From contig NZ_JACHMF010000001.1 in assembly GCF_014204895.1 (NCBI RefSeq), forward strand, positions 1,364,001-1,428,000: a DNA stretch of 64,000 nucleotides. Direction: 5' to 3'. Both the position numbers and the translations under genes were made by a program. Source of the stretch: Paractinoplanes abujensis. Its GTDB lineage: Bacteria; Actinomycetota; Actinomycetes; Mycobacteriales; Micromonosporaceae. The notes beneath the pieces are model-generated. The model made no database searches. It was not told the DNA's origin and saw nothing but the letters and a program-made list of their open reading frames with translations. Numbering within the stretch: position 1 is the first letter of the stretch; each line of letters starts with the position of its first letter. Shown here in pieces: positions 52,722 to 62,212 of the stretch.

Positions 52722-53327
52722 TCAGATCCAGCCCTGTTCGCGGGCCAGGCGGGCGGCCTCGTGGCGGTTGGCGGCGCCCAGTTTGCCGGCGGCCGACGAC
52801 AGGTAGTTGCGGACCGTGCCGGGGCTCAGGGACGCGCGGCGCGCTATCTCGTCGATGGGGGCGCCGGTGGCGGCGAGCCTCAGCACGTCGGTTTCGCGGG
52901 TGGTCAGGGGGCTGTCGCCGGCGCTGATGGCTTCGGCGGCCAGTTGCGGGTCGACGTAGCGGCCACCCGCCGCGACGGTGCGGATCACGGTGGCGAGCAC
53001 TTCGGCGGCGGCGGTCTTGGGGAGGAAACCGCGGACGCCCGCGGCCAGGGCCCGGCGCAGATGGCCGGGCAGGCCGTGGCTGGTCACGATCATCGTGCGG
53101 CAGGCGGGCAGGTCGCGGTGCAGGGTCTCGGCCACGGCGACGCCGTCCATGTCGGGCAGTTGCAGGTCGATGACCGCCACGTCGGGGTGCAGGGCGCGGG
53201 CCATGGCGAGAGTTTCGGCGCCGGTGGCGGCCTGGGCGCAGACGGTGAGGTCGTCCTCCAGGGCCAGGAGCGCGGCCATGGCCCCGCGGATGAGGTGCTC
53301 GTCGTCGGCGAGCAGCACGCGGATCAC
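52722..53327 (-). CDS. NarL/LuxR-family response regulator (DesR-like)
   Basis: 201 aa from GTG 53327, which overlaps the kinase stop (GTGA). Receiver motifs LLADDEHLIRG, VIDLQLPDMDG (phospho-acceptor Asp) and FLPKTAAA (Lys); C-terminal helix-turn-helix LTTRETDVLRLAATGAPIDE and SLSPGTVRNYLSSAAGKLGA. Operon partner of the sensor kinase. Confidence 0.94.
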   Translation of the reverse strand: MIRVLLADDEHLIRGAMAALLALEDDLTVCAQAATGAETLAMARALHPDVAVIDLQLPDMDGVAVAETLHRDLPACRTMIVTSHGLPGHLRRALAAGVRGFLPKTAAAEVLATVIRTVAAGGRYVDPQLAAEAISAGDSPLTTRETDVLRLAATGAPIDEIARRASLSPGTVRNYLSSAAGKLGAANRHEAARLAREQGWI

Positions 53328-54547
53328 GAGGCTGGTGTGGGGAGGGGGAGGTGGACCGTCAGCGTGAAGCCGGCGGGCGGCGTGTGGGCGGCGGTCATGG
53401 TGCCGTTCAGGGCGGCGATGCGTTCGCGGAGACCGGTCAGGCCGTTGCCGAGCCGCGCCGGCCCCGGAGCGCAGGAGGCGTCGTGGCTGTCCGGGGCGGA
53501 GGGAACGCCGTCGTCGGACATCGTCAGGGTGGCTGTGCCGGGTGCGGTGGTCAGGGTGATGCGGCAGGTGGTGGCTTCGCTGTGGCGCAGGACGTTCGTG
53601 GTGCCCTCGCGGACCACCCAGCCCAGGGCGGCCTGGGCCGGGGCGGGCAGGGTGGCGGCGTCGCCGGTCAGGTGACAGGTGATGCCGGCCGATTCGAGCA
53701 GGGAGCGGGCGCCCGCCAGTTCGGTGGGCAGGTCGGCTGTGCGGTAGGAGCCGACCACTGCGCGCAGGTCGACCAGGGCGTCCTGGGCGATGCGACGGAC
53801 CTCGAGCATCTCGTCGGCGGCTTCGGCGCGGCCCCGCTGAGCCAGGCGGGCCGAGAGTTCGGCTTTGAGAGCCACGACCGAGAGCGTACGCCCGAGGACG
53901 TCGTGCAGGTCGCGCGAGATGCGCAGGCGTTCCTCGGTCACGGCCAGCCCGGCCTGCACGCGGCGGGCCTCGTCGAGCTCGCGGACCAGGCCCAGCGTCC
54001 ACAACGTGACCCGGGCGGCGGGGGCCAGCACGAGCAGCACCGCGGCCAGCGCGATGGCGGAACCGGGGCCGGCCACCACGGCCAGGGTGGTGCAGCCGGG
54101 CAGGCCGGCCGCACACACCACGATCGTCGCCCGCAGCACGGTGGCCAGGGCGACCGCGTACAGGGTGATGTTCATGAGAAGGACGGCGGCGGTGGGGTCG
54201 GGGTCACCGGGGGCGGCGTCCGGGTAGGCGACGGCGGCCGCGCAGGTGACCACGGCCGACACGGCACCGGCCGCGATGAGCCGGACCAGACGGCGGCCGG
54301 GGGCGGGAGACGAAGCGGCGGCGGGGCGGAGCAGGGGGAGCGCGGTGGGGTAGGCGGCGATACCCGCGCGTATCAGCAGGACGCACAGCAGGACGTGGAC
54401 GGCGGTCGTGGCGGCGACCGGCAGCACCTCGAGGCCGATGTGAGGGCTGGAGAGGACGGCGCCGCCGGCGATCAGGGGGACCAGCAGCACATTGCTGTAG
54501 AGGGTGACTTTGATGTAGAGCTCGAACCGGTCCGTCTGGCTGCGCAT
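53324..54547 (-). CDS. Sensor histidine kinase (DesK-like)
   Basis: 407 aa with about four to five N-terminal membrane helices, HisKA_3 helix (RISRDLHDVLGRTLSVVALK, His about 211), and HATPase domain (WVVREGTTNVLRHSEAT, LTMSDDGV, NGLTGLRERI). It transmits a membrane signal to the adjacent regulator. The signal is unknown; DesK-type kinases often sense membrane or envelope state. Confidence 0.93.
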   Translation of the reverse strand: MRSQTDRFELYIKVTLYSNVLLVPLIAGGAVLSSPHIGLEVLPVAATTAVHVLLCVLLIRAGIAAYPTALPLLRPAAASSPAPGRRLVRLIAAGAVSAVVTCAAAVAYPDAAPGDPDPTAAVLLMNITLYAVALATVLRATIVVCAAGLPGCTTLAVVAGPGSAIALAAVLLVLAPAARVTLWTLGLVRELDEARRVQAGLAVTEERLRISRDLHDVLGRTLSVVALKAELSARLAQRGRAEAADEMLEVRRIAQDALVDLRAVVGSYRTADLPTELAGARSLLESAGITCHLTGDAATLPAPAQAALGWVVREGTTNVLRHSEATTCRITLTTAPGTATLTMSDDGVPSAPDSHDASCAPGPARLGNGLTGLRERIAALNGTMTAAHTPPAGFTLTVHLPLPTPAS

Positions 54548-54557
54548 GGGTCCCGCC

Positions 54558-55793
54558 TCAGAAATCCGGGTGGAAGTGCATCTCTGGGTAGCGGGACGAC
54601 GGGCCGGCGAGCAGACGGCCGTCGCCGTGGCGCAGGTGCCGGTCGAAGAAGGCCACCACGTACGGCCTCTGCACAGCGATGGACCGCTCGCCGTCGATGC
54701 TACCGATCAGGGGTTCACGGTCCGGGGCCGGCGTGCCCAGCTGCGGCAGCAGGGTTTGCAGATCGGTGTACGAGAGATGCGCGGTGTGGTCGAGCTGCAG
54801 CCAGTAGCGGGGGCCGCGCAGCTTGCCCCACATGGTGGTCCAGGAGTCGTCGACGCCCGCGCCCAGCATCAGGAACGGCCGGTTGAGGCCGGTGGTGAGG
54901 GGCCGGCCGAAGAACGTGCCGTCCAGGTTGGCTCCGGCCCGCACGCGGTGGTCGACCCGCATGACTTCGGCCGCGGTGGCGCCGCCCAGGGAGTGCCCGG
55001 CCATGCCGACACGGTTCAGGTCGAGGGTGGCGGCGAGGCCGCGTGGGAGGGACCGGAGCAGGCGACCGGACGTGAGCTGGTTGAGCACGAAGCGGGTGTC
55101 GGCGACCCGTACGGCGAGGGCTTTGGTCACGACGGCCTGCTCCTCGGCCGGCGTGGCCGGGACGGGGACGGCGAGGGTGGCCAGGCGGCCGTCGGGGAAC
55201 TCGACGAAGTTGGCGTCGTGAGTGTGGTCGACGGTGACGACGACGAAGCCGTGGGAGGCGAGTTCCTCGACCAGGGCGGTGCTGGAGGTGCGTTCCATGC
55301 CGAGGCCGGGCGACCAGAGCACGACCGGGCGGCGTCCCGGGGCGGCCGGGGCGCCGATGTGGCCGTGCGTCACCGGCAGGATCGCGCCGGAGCCGGGCGG
55401 GGCCATGCGGGCCGCGATCTGCGGTGAGACCCAGTCGGCGCGGGGGCAGCCGCGCACGGTGGCGGCCGGGTACCAGATCTGGGCCATCAGTTCGCGCCGC
55501 TTCTCGGCGGGCACCCACGGGTCCGGTCGCGACGAGTCGACCAGGTGCAGGGAGGCCGTGCCGACGGGGTGCCGTCCCGTGGGCGCGGGCAGGGTGAGCT
55601 GGATGTCGGCCGCAGGGGCGAACGATGGCGAGGCAGCGGCGACGGTGGGCCAGGCCGTGGCGGTGGGCGAGGCGGTCGAAGCAGAGGCGGAGGAGTCCGG
55701 CCCGCGAGGGGACGGCGCCGGCTGGGGAAGGCTCGAGGGGGTGGGTGGGCCGGGCAGCAGGGCGGCGGCCAGGGCGAGAGCGGCGATCGTCAT
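54558..55793 (-). CDS. Secreted alpha/beta hydrolase (PAF-acetylhydrolase/lipase-like)
   Basis: About 411 aa from the ATG at 55793, giving a signal-like MTIAALALAAALLPG; a longer frame begins at 55880 but would run into a palindrome. After a Pro/Ser-rich linker, the alpha/beta hydrolase fold has oxyanion-hole VVLWSPGLG, nucleophile elbow GMAGHSLGGATA, acid region FLMLGAGVDDSW, and catalytic His near LDHTAHLSY. This pattern is that of platelet-activating-factor acetylhydrolase/polyester-hydrolase-like lipases. Substrate unknown. Confidence 0.87.
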   Translation of the reverse strand: MTIAALALAAALLPGPPTPSSLPQPAPSPRGPDSSASASTASPTATAWPTVAAASPSFAPAADIQLTLPAPTGRHPVGTASLHLVDSSRPDPWVPAEKRRELMAQIWYPAATVRGCPRADWVSPQIAARMAPPGSGAILPVTHGHIGAPAAPGRRPVVLWSPGLGMERTSSTALVEELASHGFVVVTVDHTHDANFVEFPDGRLATLAVPVPATPAEEQAVVTKALAVRVADTRFVLNQLTSGRLLRSLPRGLAATLDLNRVGMAGHSLGGATAAEVMRVDHRVRAGANLDGTFFGRPLTTGLNRPFLMLGAGVDDSWTTMWGKLRGPRYWLQLDHTAHLSYTDLQTLLPQLGTPAPDREPLIGSIDGERSIAVQRPYVVAFFDRHLRHGDGRLLAGPSSRYPEMHFHPDF

Positions 55794-55872
55794 GGCGACA
55801 AGGGTTTCGGAGCGGGCGGGGTGGAGGCAGTGCGGCGGTTCACCGGTTTCGGTGCAGGCTGCACGACGCATC

Positions 55873-55888
55873 CATGACATCTGTCATG
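55873..55888. promoter_or_regulatory. Short palindrome upstream of hydrolase
   Basis: CATGACA and TGTCATG arms around TC, about 80 bp upstream of the preferred hydrolase start. Operator or start-region hairpin; binder unknown. Confidence 0.45.
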
Positions 55889-56437
55889 AATCGGCGGGAA
55901 TGCAATTACTGGAGGGTAATTTGCAGCCCGTTGTCTGACATTTCGCGGACGTGTCGCGGGCATTTACGGTGGGCGGGCCGGCGGTGCAGGGAAACATCGT
56001 TTCCTAGTGATACGTATCAATCAGGGACATGGGCGGTGCGTCGACGGGTGGCCACGCTGCGTCCATCGTCGACCGTCCAAACCGGACCGTTTGTGCCGCC
56101 GAAGTGCATCCCGGCAACACGGGTGGAACAGACATAGGCGCATCTTGCCCGACAATCCCGCGCGGGAGGGGGCCGCGGCGCGTCGACGCCGATTGTTGAC
56201 GAGCCATTACCCGGACGCGGGGAAATGGCTTGTCAGCGCGAGAAAACACGGTCGTCACGATTTTTGAGCGCGGTCGGACAACGGTCCGGATATCACTGCT
56301 GCCGATGGTCGTCAACGGTCCGGAATGGTCGTGCGGCGGACAGCCCGATCGAGCCCCGGCAATCCTTAAATCTTGCTTAGACTCGCCGTCGGCACGCTCC
56401 GCCCCACCCCACTCCCGTCCACCGTGGAGGTTCCTCG
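55889..56437. other. Intergenic stretch, nothing gene-like
   Basis: About 550 bp of lower-GC sequence between divergent genes. No credible ORF. A weak TAGACT at 56378-56383 could be a -10 element for the deacetylase gene, but no matching -35 was found. Confidence 0.4.
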
Positions 56438-58564
56438 ATGGTCGCTGCCCGCATGCCCGCCTACCGCCGTGCGGTACGCGCTGTAGTCGCCGCCCTCTTC
56501 GCAGGGACCATGGTGGCGGCGGCACCCGCGAACGCGAAACCCGTCAAACCCCTGACGCCACCCCAGATCCCGGGCTACGGCCAGGTCGCCCCGCCCCGGG
56601 TCGCCCCGCCCGAGCCCCTGCCCGAGCGCACCGGCAAGGTGGCCGTCAGCCAGGCCGCCGGCAAGCAGTTCCAGAAACCGGCCCTCCGTAAAGGTCAGGC
56701 CCAAGCGGCCGGCCTCAACGACAAGGTCGCCCTGCGCGCGCTGGTCATCGCCACCACCACCGACGACTTCGGTGTCCCGACGTGGAAGACGACGCTGGAC
56801 CGCCTCGGCGCCTCGTACGACGTGCTCTACAGCGCCACCACCCCGCTGTCGGTCGACACCCTGCTGCGGGCCGACGGCACCGGCAAGTACAACGCGATCC
56901 TGCTGACCAACACGATGCTCGTGTACGCCGACGGCGCCAACTACCTCAACGGGCTCGACGCCAACGAGTGGAACACCCTCTGGGCGTACGAGCGGAACTT
57001 CGGTGTCCGTCAGGCCGCGCTCTACACCAGCTACGGCTCCTGGCCCGAGGACTACTGCCTGCGCTCGGCCGGTGAGACCGCGGTCGGCGACACCCCGCTC
57101 AACGTGAGCCTGACCAGCGCCGGCGCCGGGGTGTTCGACTACCTCAAGGCCGACGCCACGATCCCGGTCGTGCAGTCGTACGTCTACAAGACCAGCATCG
57201 CCCCGGGCTGCGCGGCCGAGGCCGTGGCCACCGACGGCACCAACGTGCTGGGTGTCCGCTCCACGTCGGCCGACGGCCGTGAGCGGCTGGCGCTGACGTT
57301 CACCCTCAACCAGTACCTGCTGCAGTCCGACGTGCTGGTCTACGGCCTCGTCCGCTGGGCCACCAAGGGCCTGTTCCTGGGTGAGCAGCGGCACCACCTC
57401 AACGTGGACGTCGACGACTGGTTCAACACCGCCGACCACTTCTACCCGGACGGCCACATCGAGTACGACCCCGGGTTCAAGGTCTCGGCGCACGACATGG
57501 TCAACCTGGATCAGCGGCAGGACGCGCTCAACCTGGGCTTCAAGTTCAACCTGGCCTTCAACGGCGCCGACATCGACCCGTTCGCAGGCAACCAGTGCAG
57601 CCCCGGCGGCGGCGTCAACGAGCTCACCGCGACGACCAAGTGCCTCGCGAACGACTTCCGGTGGCTGAACCACACGTTCAACCACCCGGAGCTCAACCAC
57701 ACGAGCTACGCCACCACGTACAACGAGATCCGGCAGAACCGCACGGCGGGCGCGGGCATCGGCCTGACCGAGTCGGCCGGGGTGCTCAAGACCCCCGAAT
57801 ACTCCGGGCTGGGCGTCTACACCGTGGACCCGGACGACGACACCGGCGTGCCGGTCGACCACGGCCTGGCGGGCTCGAACCCGAACCTGCTGCAGGCGGC
57901 CAAGGCCCTCGACATCAGATACCTGCACGGCAACATGTCGTTCGCCAGCCACAAGCCGGCGCACTTCAACGCCTCGATCGTGCACCCGCTCGACGCCGCG
58001 GTCGAGGTCGTGCCGGACTGGCCGACGAACTTCGCCTACTTCTGCACGACGCCGGAGGAGGAGACCGCGTTCTACAACTCCTTCTACGGACCCAACGGCA
58101 AGTTCCCGTACTGGCCGACGAACCGCACGTACGAGCAGATCCTGGACTACGAGACCGGTATCGCGCTGCAGCACGTGGCCGCGGGCGGCATCAACACGCA
58201 CACCCTGCACATCGCCAACGTCCGCGACTACGGCAACGGCCGCACGCTGGCCACCGACTGGGTCGAGGCGGTGGTGAGCAAGTACCGGGCGATCTACTCG
58301 GTGCCGCTGCTCAACCAGGACTGGGCCCAGATCGGCGCCTACGCCAGCGTCCGCACCCAGCATTTCGGGCAGCTGGCGGCCGGGGTCGACGCGGTCTACG
58401 ACCGGTCGGCGGGCACGGTCACGGTGACCTCGCCGGCGGCCGGAACCGTTCAGGTCAGCGGCGTGCAGGCGGCCACCTCGACCACGTACGGCTCCGATGT
58501 CACCGCCCCGCTGGCGCTCACGGCCGGCACCGCGGTGACCGTCACCGCCCAGCCGAGGGCGTAA
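56438..58564 (+). CDS. Secreted Agd3-like polysaccharide deacetylase
   Basis: 708 aa with a Sec signal (AVVAALFAGTMVAAAPANAK). An N-terminal region (residues about 100-310) is followed by a deacetylase domain whose metal-site motifs are HHLNVDVDDW (Asp pair) and WLNHTFNHPELNH (HxxxH), as in the CE18/Agd3 family that deacetylates N-acetylgalactosamine polymers. A small beta-rich C-terminal domain (GTVTVTSPAAGTVQVSG) may bind polysaccharide. It is 7 bp from the pelF gene. In fungal GAG and bacterial Pel loci, deacetylation makes the polymer cationic and adhesive; that role is inferred here. Confidence 0.8.
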   Translation: MVAARMPAYRRAVRAVVAALFAGTMVAAAPANAKPVKPLTPPQIPGYGQVAPPRVAPPEPLPERTGKVAVSQAAGKQFQKPALRKGQAQAAGLNDKVALRALVIATTTDDFGVPTWKTTLDRLGASYDVLYSATTPLSVDTLLRADGTGKYNAILLTNTMLVYADGANYLNGLDANEWNTLWAYERNFGVRQAALYTSYGSWPEDYCLRSAGETAVGDTPLNVSLTSAGAGVFDYLKADATIPVVQSYVYKTSIAPGCAAEAVATDGTNVLGVRSTSADGRERLALTFTLNQYLLQSDVLVYGLVRWATKGLFLGEQRHHLNVDVDDWFNTADHFYPDGHIEYDPGFKVSAHDMVNLDQRQDALNLGFKFNLAFNGADIDPFAGNQCSPGGGVNELTATTKCLANDFRWLNHTFNHPELNHTSYATTYNEIRQNRTAGAGIGLTESAGVLKTPEYSGLGVYTVDPDDDTGVPVDHGLAGSNPNLLQAAKALDIRYLHGNMSFASHKPAHFNASIVHPLDAAVEVVPDWPTNFAYFCTTPEEETAFYNSFYGPNGKFPYWPTNRTYEQILDYETGIALQHVAAGGINTHTLHIANVRDYGNGRTLATDWVEAVVSKYRAIYSVPLLNQDWAQIGAYASVRTQHFGQLAAGVDAVYDRSAGTVTVTSPAAGTVQVSGVQAATSTTYGSDVTAPLALTAGTAVTVTAQPRA

Positions 58565-58571
58565 CCGAACA

Positions 58572-60059
58572 ATGCGGATAGCACTCGTGTCCGAGGGGAC
58601 TTATCCCTATGCGATGGGCGGCGTCAGCATCTGGTGCGAGCAGCTCATCAAGGGAATGCCCGACTACCGCTGGGAGGTCGTCGCGCTCACCGTCGACGGC
58701 TCCGAGCAGTCGGTCTTCGCCGCACCGGCGAACTTGGACCGGGTGCACTCCGTGCCACTGTGGGGCGGCCGCAACGAGAAGGCCCAAGGCAGCCCCGGTA
58801 CGGCCTTCACGGGCCCGTACGAGATGTTCCTGCGTGCGCTGATCACGCCGGTGGACACGCTGCAGCCCGAACGGGGCCGCGCCGTCTTCCTGCTGGCCCT
58901 GCGCGGCCTGTACGAGTACGCCGAGTCGGGCGGCAACCTCGGCGAGGCGCTCGTCAGCAACGAGGCGGTCACCATGATGCTCGACGCGTGGCAAGACCTG
59001 CGCGTCGAGCAGACCGCCCCGGCCCCCACGGTCGCCGACGCCGTCCAGGCGACCTGGCTGCTGGAGCACATGCTGCGGCCGCTGAGCGCCCCCGCGGTGC
59101 AGGCCGACATCGTGCACTGCTCCATGAACGGGCTGTCGATGCTGGTCGCGATGGTGGCCAAGTGGCGTTACGGCACCCCGCTGGTGATGAGCGAGCACGG
59201 CATCTACCTGCGCGAGCGCTACATGTCCTACCTGCACGACGACGCGCCCCACGCCGTACGGGTGATGGCCTTGAGCTTCTTCCGCTCGCTGGCCGGGGCG
59301 GCCTACCTGATCACCGACGTGCTCGCGCCGCACTCGTCCTACAACCGGCGCTGGCAGCTGCACAACGGGGCCGACCCCGAGCGCATGTGGACCATGTACA
59401 ACGGCGTCGAGCCGGCCGAGTTCCCCGCCGCCACCAGCGAGCCTGCCGTGCCGACCATCTCGTTCATGGGCCGCATCGACCCGCTCAAGGACCTGCACAC
59501 CCTGATCCGGGCGTTCGCGATCGTGCGCGACAAGATCCCGGCCGCGCGGTTGCGCATCTTCGGCGGCACACCGGCGGTCAACCGTACGTACCACGAGTCG
59601 TGCGAGCGGCTGATCGAGGAGCTCGGGCTGCAGGACTCGGCCGTGCTGGAGGGCCGCATCGAACGGGCCGTGGACGCTTACCACGCGGGCAGCATCGTCG
59701 CGCTGACCAGCATCTCGGAGGGTTTCCCGTACACGGTGGTGGAGGCCATGGCCTGCGGGCGGCCCTGCGTGTGCACAAACGTGGGCGGCGTGGCCGAGGC
59801 GGTCGCCGACACCGGCCGGGTGGTGGCCCCGCGCGACCACACGGCCGTGGCCGAGGCCTGCATCGAGCTGCTGGAGAACGACGACCTGCGCTTCAACCTG
59901 GGGTACGCGGCCCGCCGGCGCGTGCTGGAGCACTTCACGCTGGCCCAGTCGCTGCAGATGTACCGCGACGTCTACGAGCGTCTGGCCCGTCCGCTGGAGG
60001 GCGCGATCCCGGCTCCCCGGCTGCGCCCGGCCGCCCCCGCCTGGCTGGGCATGCGATGA
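58572..60059 (+). CDS. pelF: PelF-type GT4 glycosyltransferase
   Basis: 495 aa GT-B protein: N-terminal VSEGTYPYAMGGVSIWCEQL, a signature of PelF-like glycosyltransferases, then MSEHGIYLRER, GRIDPLKDLHTLIRAFAIV and the EGFPYTVVEAMACG EX7E element. PelF polymerises a UDP-sugar (UDP-GalNAc/GlcNAc in Pel). It overlaps the next gene by 4 nt (ATGA). A cytosolic polymerase passing its product to a membrane transporter fits the locus. Confidence 0.9.
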   Translation: MRIALVSEGTYPYAMGGVSIWCEQLIKGMPDYRWEVVALTVDGSEQSVFAAPANLDRVHSVPLWGGRNEKAQGSPGTAFTGPYEMFLRALITPVDTLQPERGRAVFLLALRGLYEYAESGGNLGEALVSNEAVTMMLDAWQDLRVEQTAPAPTVADAVQATWLLEHMLRPLSAPAVQADIVHCSMNGLSMLVAMVAKWRYGTPLVMSEHGIYLRERYMSYLHDDAPHAVRVMALSFFRSLAGAAYLITDVLAPHSSYNRRWQLHNGADPERMWTMYNGVEPAEFPAATSEPAVPTISFMGRIDPLKDLHTLIRAFAIVRDKIPAARLRIFGGTPAVNRTYHESCERLIEELGLQDSAVLEGRIERAVDAYHAGSIVALTSISEGFPYTVVEAMACGRPCVCTNVGGVAEAVADTGRVVAPRDHTAVAEACIELLENDDLRFNLGYAARRRVLEHFTLAQSLQMYRDVYERLARPLEGAIPAPRLRPAAPAWLGMR

Positions 60060-61462
60060 CCGTCGAGGACAAACAGGCGGAAGCCACCGCCCCGCAGACC
60101 CACCCGGTCGTTCTGCCGCGCATCTCCACCGACCCGCTCGACATGCTGGTCGACCGTATGCGGCCCGCACTGGCCCGCGCCGTCGAAGCGCTTCAGGTGG
60201 CCGCCGCGCTCGAGGCGGACGGGGTCACCGACCGCATCGCCCGGGTCGAGTACGGCTTCCCCGACGTGTTCGCGCTGGCGGCCGAGGTGTTCCGCCGCCT
60301 CGGCCCGCCCGCCGACGACCCGCCGGCCCCGGTCGCCACCGGTCACGGCCGCCGCCAGACGATCCGGCTGCTGCTCCACGGCCCCCTGTACGCCCTGCCC
60401 AGCGCGGTGTTCCCGGCCGTGCTGGCGGTGCTGGGCCAGCGCCACGCCGTCCTCGTGCTCACCGTGGCCGGGGTGGCCGGGTGGGCCTACGCGGGCACTG
60501 TCGCCTTCGCCGCCTACAAGCTGCTCGGGGCCAACCGTCCGCACCGCGCGGCCCGCCTGCTGCGCTTCTCGGTCCTGGCCGCCCCGCTGCTGGGCGCGCT
60601 GGCCGGGGCGGGCATCGGCCGCTGGGGCCTGGTGCTGCTGGCCGCCGGGCAGCTGAGCTACCAGCTGGCGGGCACGGTCCTGATGTTCTACCGCCGAGAG
60701 CTGTGGCAGGCGATCGTGATGGCCCCCGCGGTCGTGGCCGGCGTGGCCTACCTGCTCGACGAGCGGGCCCGCGACGCCGCCCTGATCGCCGCCGGGGCCG
60801 GGGTCCTGGTCGCGTTCGCGGCCGCCCTGCGGTGCACGGTCGGGAAGGGCGCCGCGGGCGAGCGGCCGGCCCGGTTGCCCCGGCGCGCGCTGGGCGGCGT
60901 CACCGCGTACGGGCTGCTCTCGGCTCTGCTGCTGTTGCACGCCGCCTTGCCCTATCTGTCCGACCGCCTCGACATCGCCGTCGCGGTGGCCCCGCTCATC
61001 CTGTCCATGGGCTTCGTCGAGTGGCGGGCCGAACGGTTCCGCGCGCAGGCCGTGGGCCTGACCCGGCGCAGCCGCCGCCCCGCCGACTTCGAGATCGGCC
61101 TGGCCCGCGCGATCGGCCTCGAGATCCTGCTCTGCCTGGCCGTCCCGGCCGTGCTCGGCGTGGCGCTGGTGGCCGTCCTGCGCACGACCGATCCGGCCGT
61201 CATGGTCATGGTCGCCGCGCACGTGCTGCTGGCCGGCGCCTACTACGTCGCGTTCCTGCTGGCCGGATTCGAGCGCTTCGGCCGGCTGTGCGCGTCGCTG
61301 ATCGCCGCGCTGGCGGTGCACCTGGGCGCTGTCGCCCTGCTCGGCCGTGCGGTCACCCCACTGATCGACACGGTGTTGTTCGCCGGCAGTGTGCTCGGGC
61401 TGCTGGCGCTGTTCCTGCTCGGCCTGGCTCCGTCCGTCCGCCAGGTACGCCACTACCGGTAG
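60056..61462 (+). CDS. Polytopic membrane protein, PelG-like candidate
   Basis: About 468 aa. A soluble N-terminal region of about 100 residues (DPLDMLVDRMRPALARAVEA, YGFPDVFALAAEVFRRL) precedes 11-12 hydrophobic helices up to the C-terminus. Position directly after pelF is that of PelG, the MOP-superfamily export partner, but no PelG motif is certain by eye and the N-terminal domain is extra. It could be the polysaccharide translocase of this locus or a different membrane component. Confidence 0.6.
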   Translation: MTVEDKQAEATAPQTHPVVLPRISTDPLDMLVDRMRPALARAVEALQVAAALEADGVTDRIARVEYGFPDVFALAAEVFRRLGPPADDPPAPVATGHGRRQTIRLLLHGPLYALPSAVFPAVLAVLGQRHAVLVLTVAGVAGWAYAGTVAFAAYKLLGANRPHRAARLLRFSVLAAPLLGALAGAGIGRWGLVLLAAGQLSYQLAGTVLMFYRRELWQAIVMAPAVVAGVAYLLDERARDAALIAAGAGVLVAFAAALRCTVGKGAAGERPARLPRRALGGVTAYGLLSALLLLHAALPYLSDRLDIAVAVAPLILSMGFVEWRAERFRAQAVGLTRRSRRPADFEIGLARAIGLEILLCLAVPAVLGVALVAVLRTTDPAVMVMVAAHVLLAGAYYVAFLLAGFERFGRLCASLIAALAVHLGAVALLGRAVTPLIDTVLFAGSVLGLLALFLLGLAPSVRQVRHYR

Positions 61463-61483
61463 GTCAACCGGAGGGAGATCTGC

Positions 61484-62212
61484 ATGCACGCGGTGATTCT
61501 CGCCGGCGGCAAGGGGGTGCGGCTGCGGCCGTACACCACCACGCTGCCCAAGCCACTGATGCCCATCGGCGACAAGCACGCGATCCTCGAGATCGTCCTG
61601 GACCAGCTCGCCGGGTGCGGCTTCACCTCCGTGACGCTCGCGATCAACCATCTCGGCCCGCTCATCAAGGCGTTCGTGGGCGACGGGACCCGCTGGGGGC
61701 TGCGCGTCGACTACATCGAGGAGGATCGGCCGCTGTCCACCGTGGGCCCGCTCTTCGGGCTCAAGGACACGCTGCCCGAGCACTTCCTGGTGATGAACGG
61801 CGACGTGCTGACCGACCTCGACTACGCCGACCTGCTCAACCAGCACACCCTGAGCGGGGCCGGGCTGACCGTGGCGATCGCCGAGCGCACCCACAAGGTC
61901 GAGTTCGGGGTGCTCGACGTCGAGGCGTCGCGCATCACCGGGTTCCGGGAGAAGCCCAGCCTGCGCTACCAGGTCAGCATGGGCGTGTACGGGATGAGCC
62001 GGCGCACCCTGGCCCCCTACCCGGCCGGGCGGTCGTTCGGCTTCGACGAGCTGGTGCTCGACCTGCTGGCCCGGCGCGACAACCCGGCCACCTATCCGTT
62101 CACCGGGTTCTGGCTCGACATCGGGCGGCCCGAGGACTACGACGAGGCCAACCGCAGCTTCGAGGAGCTGCGCCCCAAGCTGCTGCGCGACCGTGCCGGG
62201 GAGCCCGTATGA
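61484..62212 (+). CDS. Sugar-phosphate nucleotidyltransferase
   Basis: 242 aa with the family signature [20 protein letters not shown], then [12 protein letters not shown] (metal-binding Asp), and FREKP and [12 protein letters not shown] near the end. Of the glucose-1-phosphate thymidylyl-/mannose-1-phosphate guanylyl-transferase class. Makes a nucleotide-sugar for the polysaccharide; which one is unclear. Ribosome site GGAGGG before the ATG; ATGA overlap with the epimerase. Confidence 0.87.
   Translation: MHAVILAGGKGVRLRPYTTTLPKPLMPIGDKHAILEIVLDQLAGCGFTSVTLAINHLGPLIKAFVGDGTRWGLRVDYIEEDRPLSTVGPLFGLKDTLPEHFLVMNGDVLTDLDYADLLNQHTLSGAGLTVAIAERTHKVEFGVLDVEASRITGFREKPSLRYQVSMGVYGMSRRTLAPYPAGRSFGFDELVLDLLARRDNPATYPFTGFWLDIGRPEDYDEANRSFEELRPKLLRDRAGEPV

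Noticed and set aside
54558..55880. Longer start (55880) for the alpha/beta hydrolase
   Set aside because: No ribosome site, the start lies inside a palindrome, and the signal-like sequence begins at 55793.
56004..56525. 173-codon minus-strand ORF before the deacetylase
   Set aside because: Low-quality composition, no ribosome site, overlaps the start of a supported gene.
56366..58363. 665-codon minus-strand ORF opposite the deacetylase
   Set aside because: Val/Arg/Gly-rich shadow without motifs.
59972..61894. 640-codon minus-strand ORF in the polysaccharide operon
   Set aside because: Gln/Arg/Gly-rich shadow of the membrane protein and nucleotidyltransferase genes.
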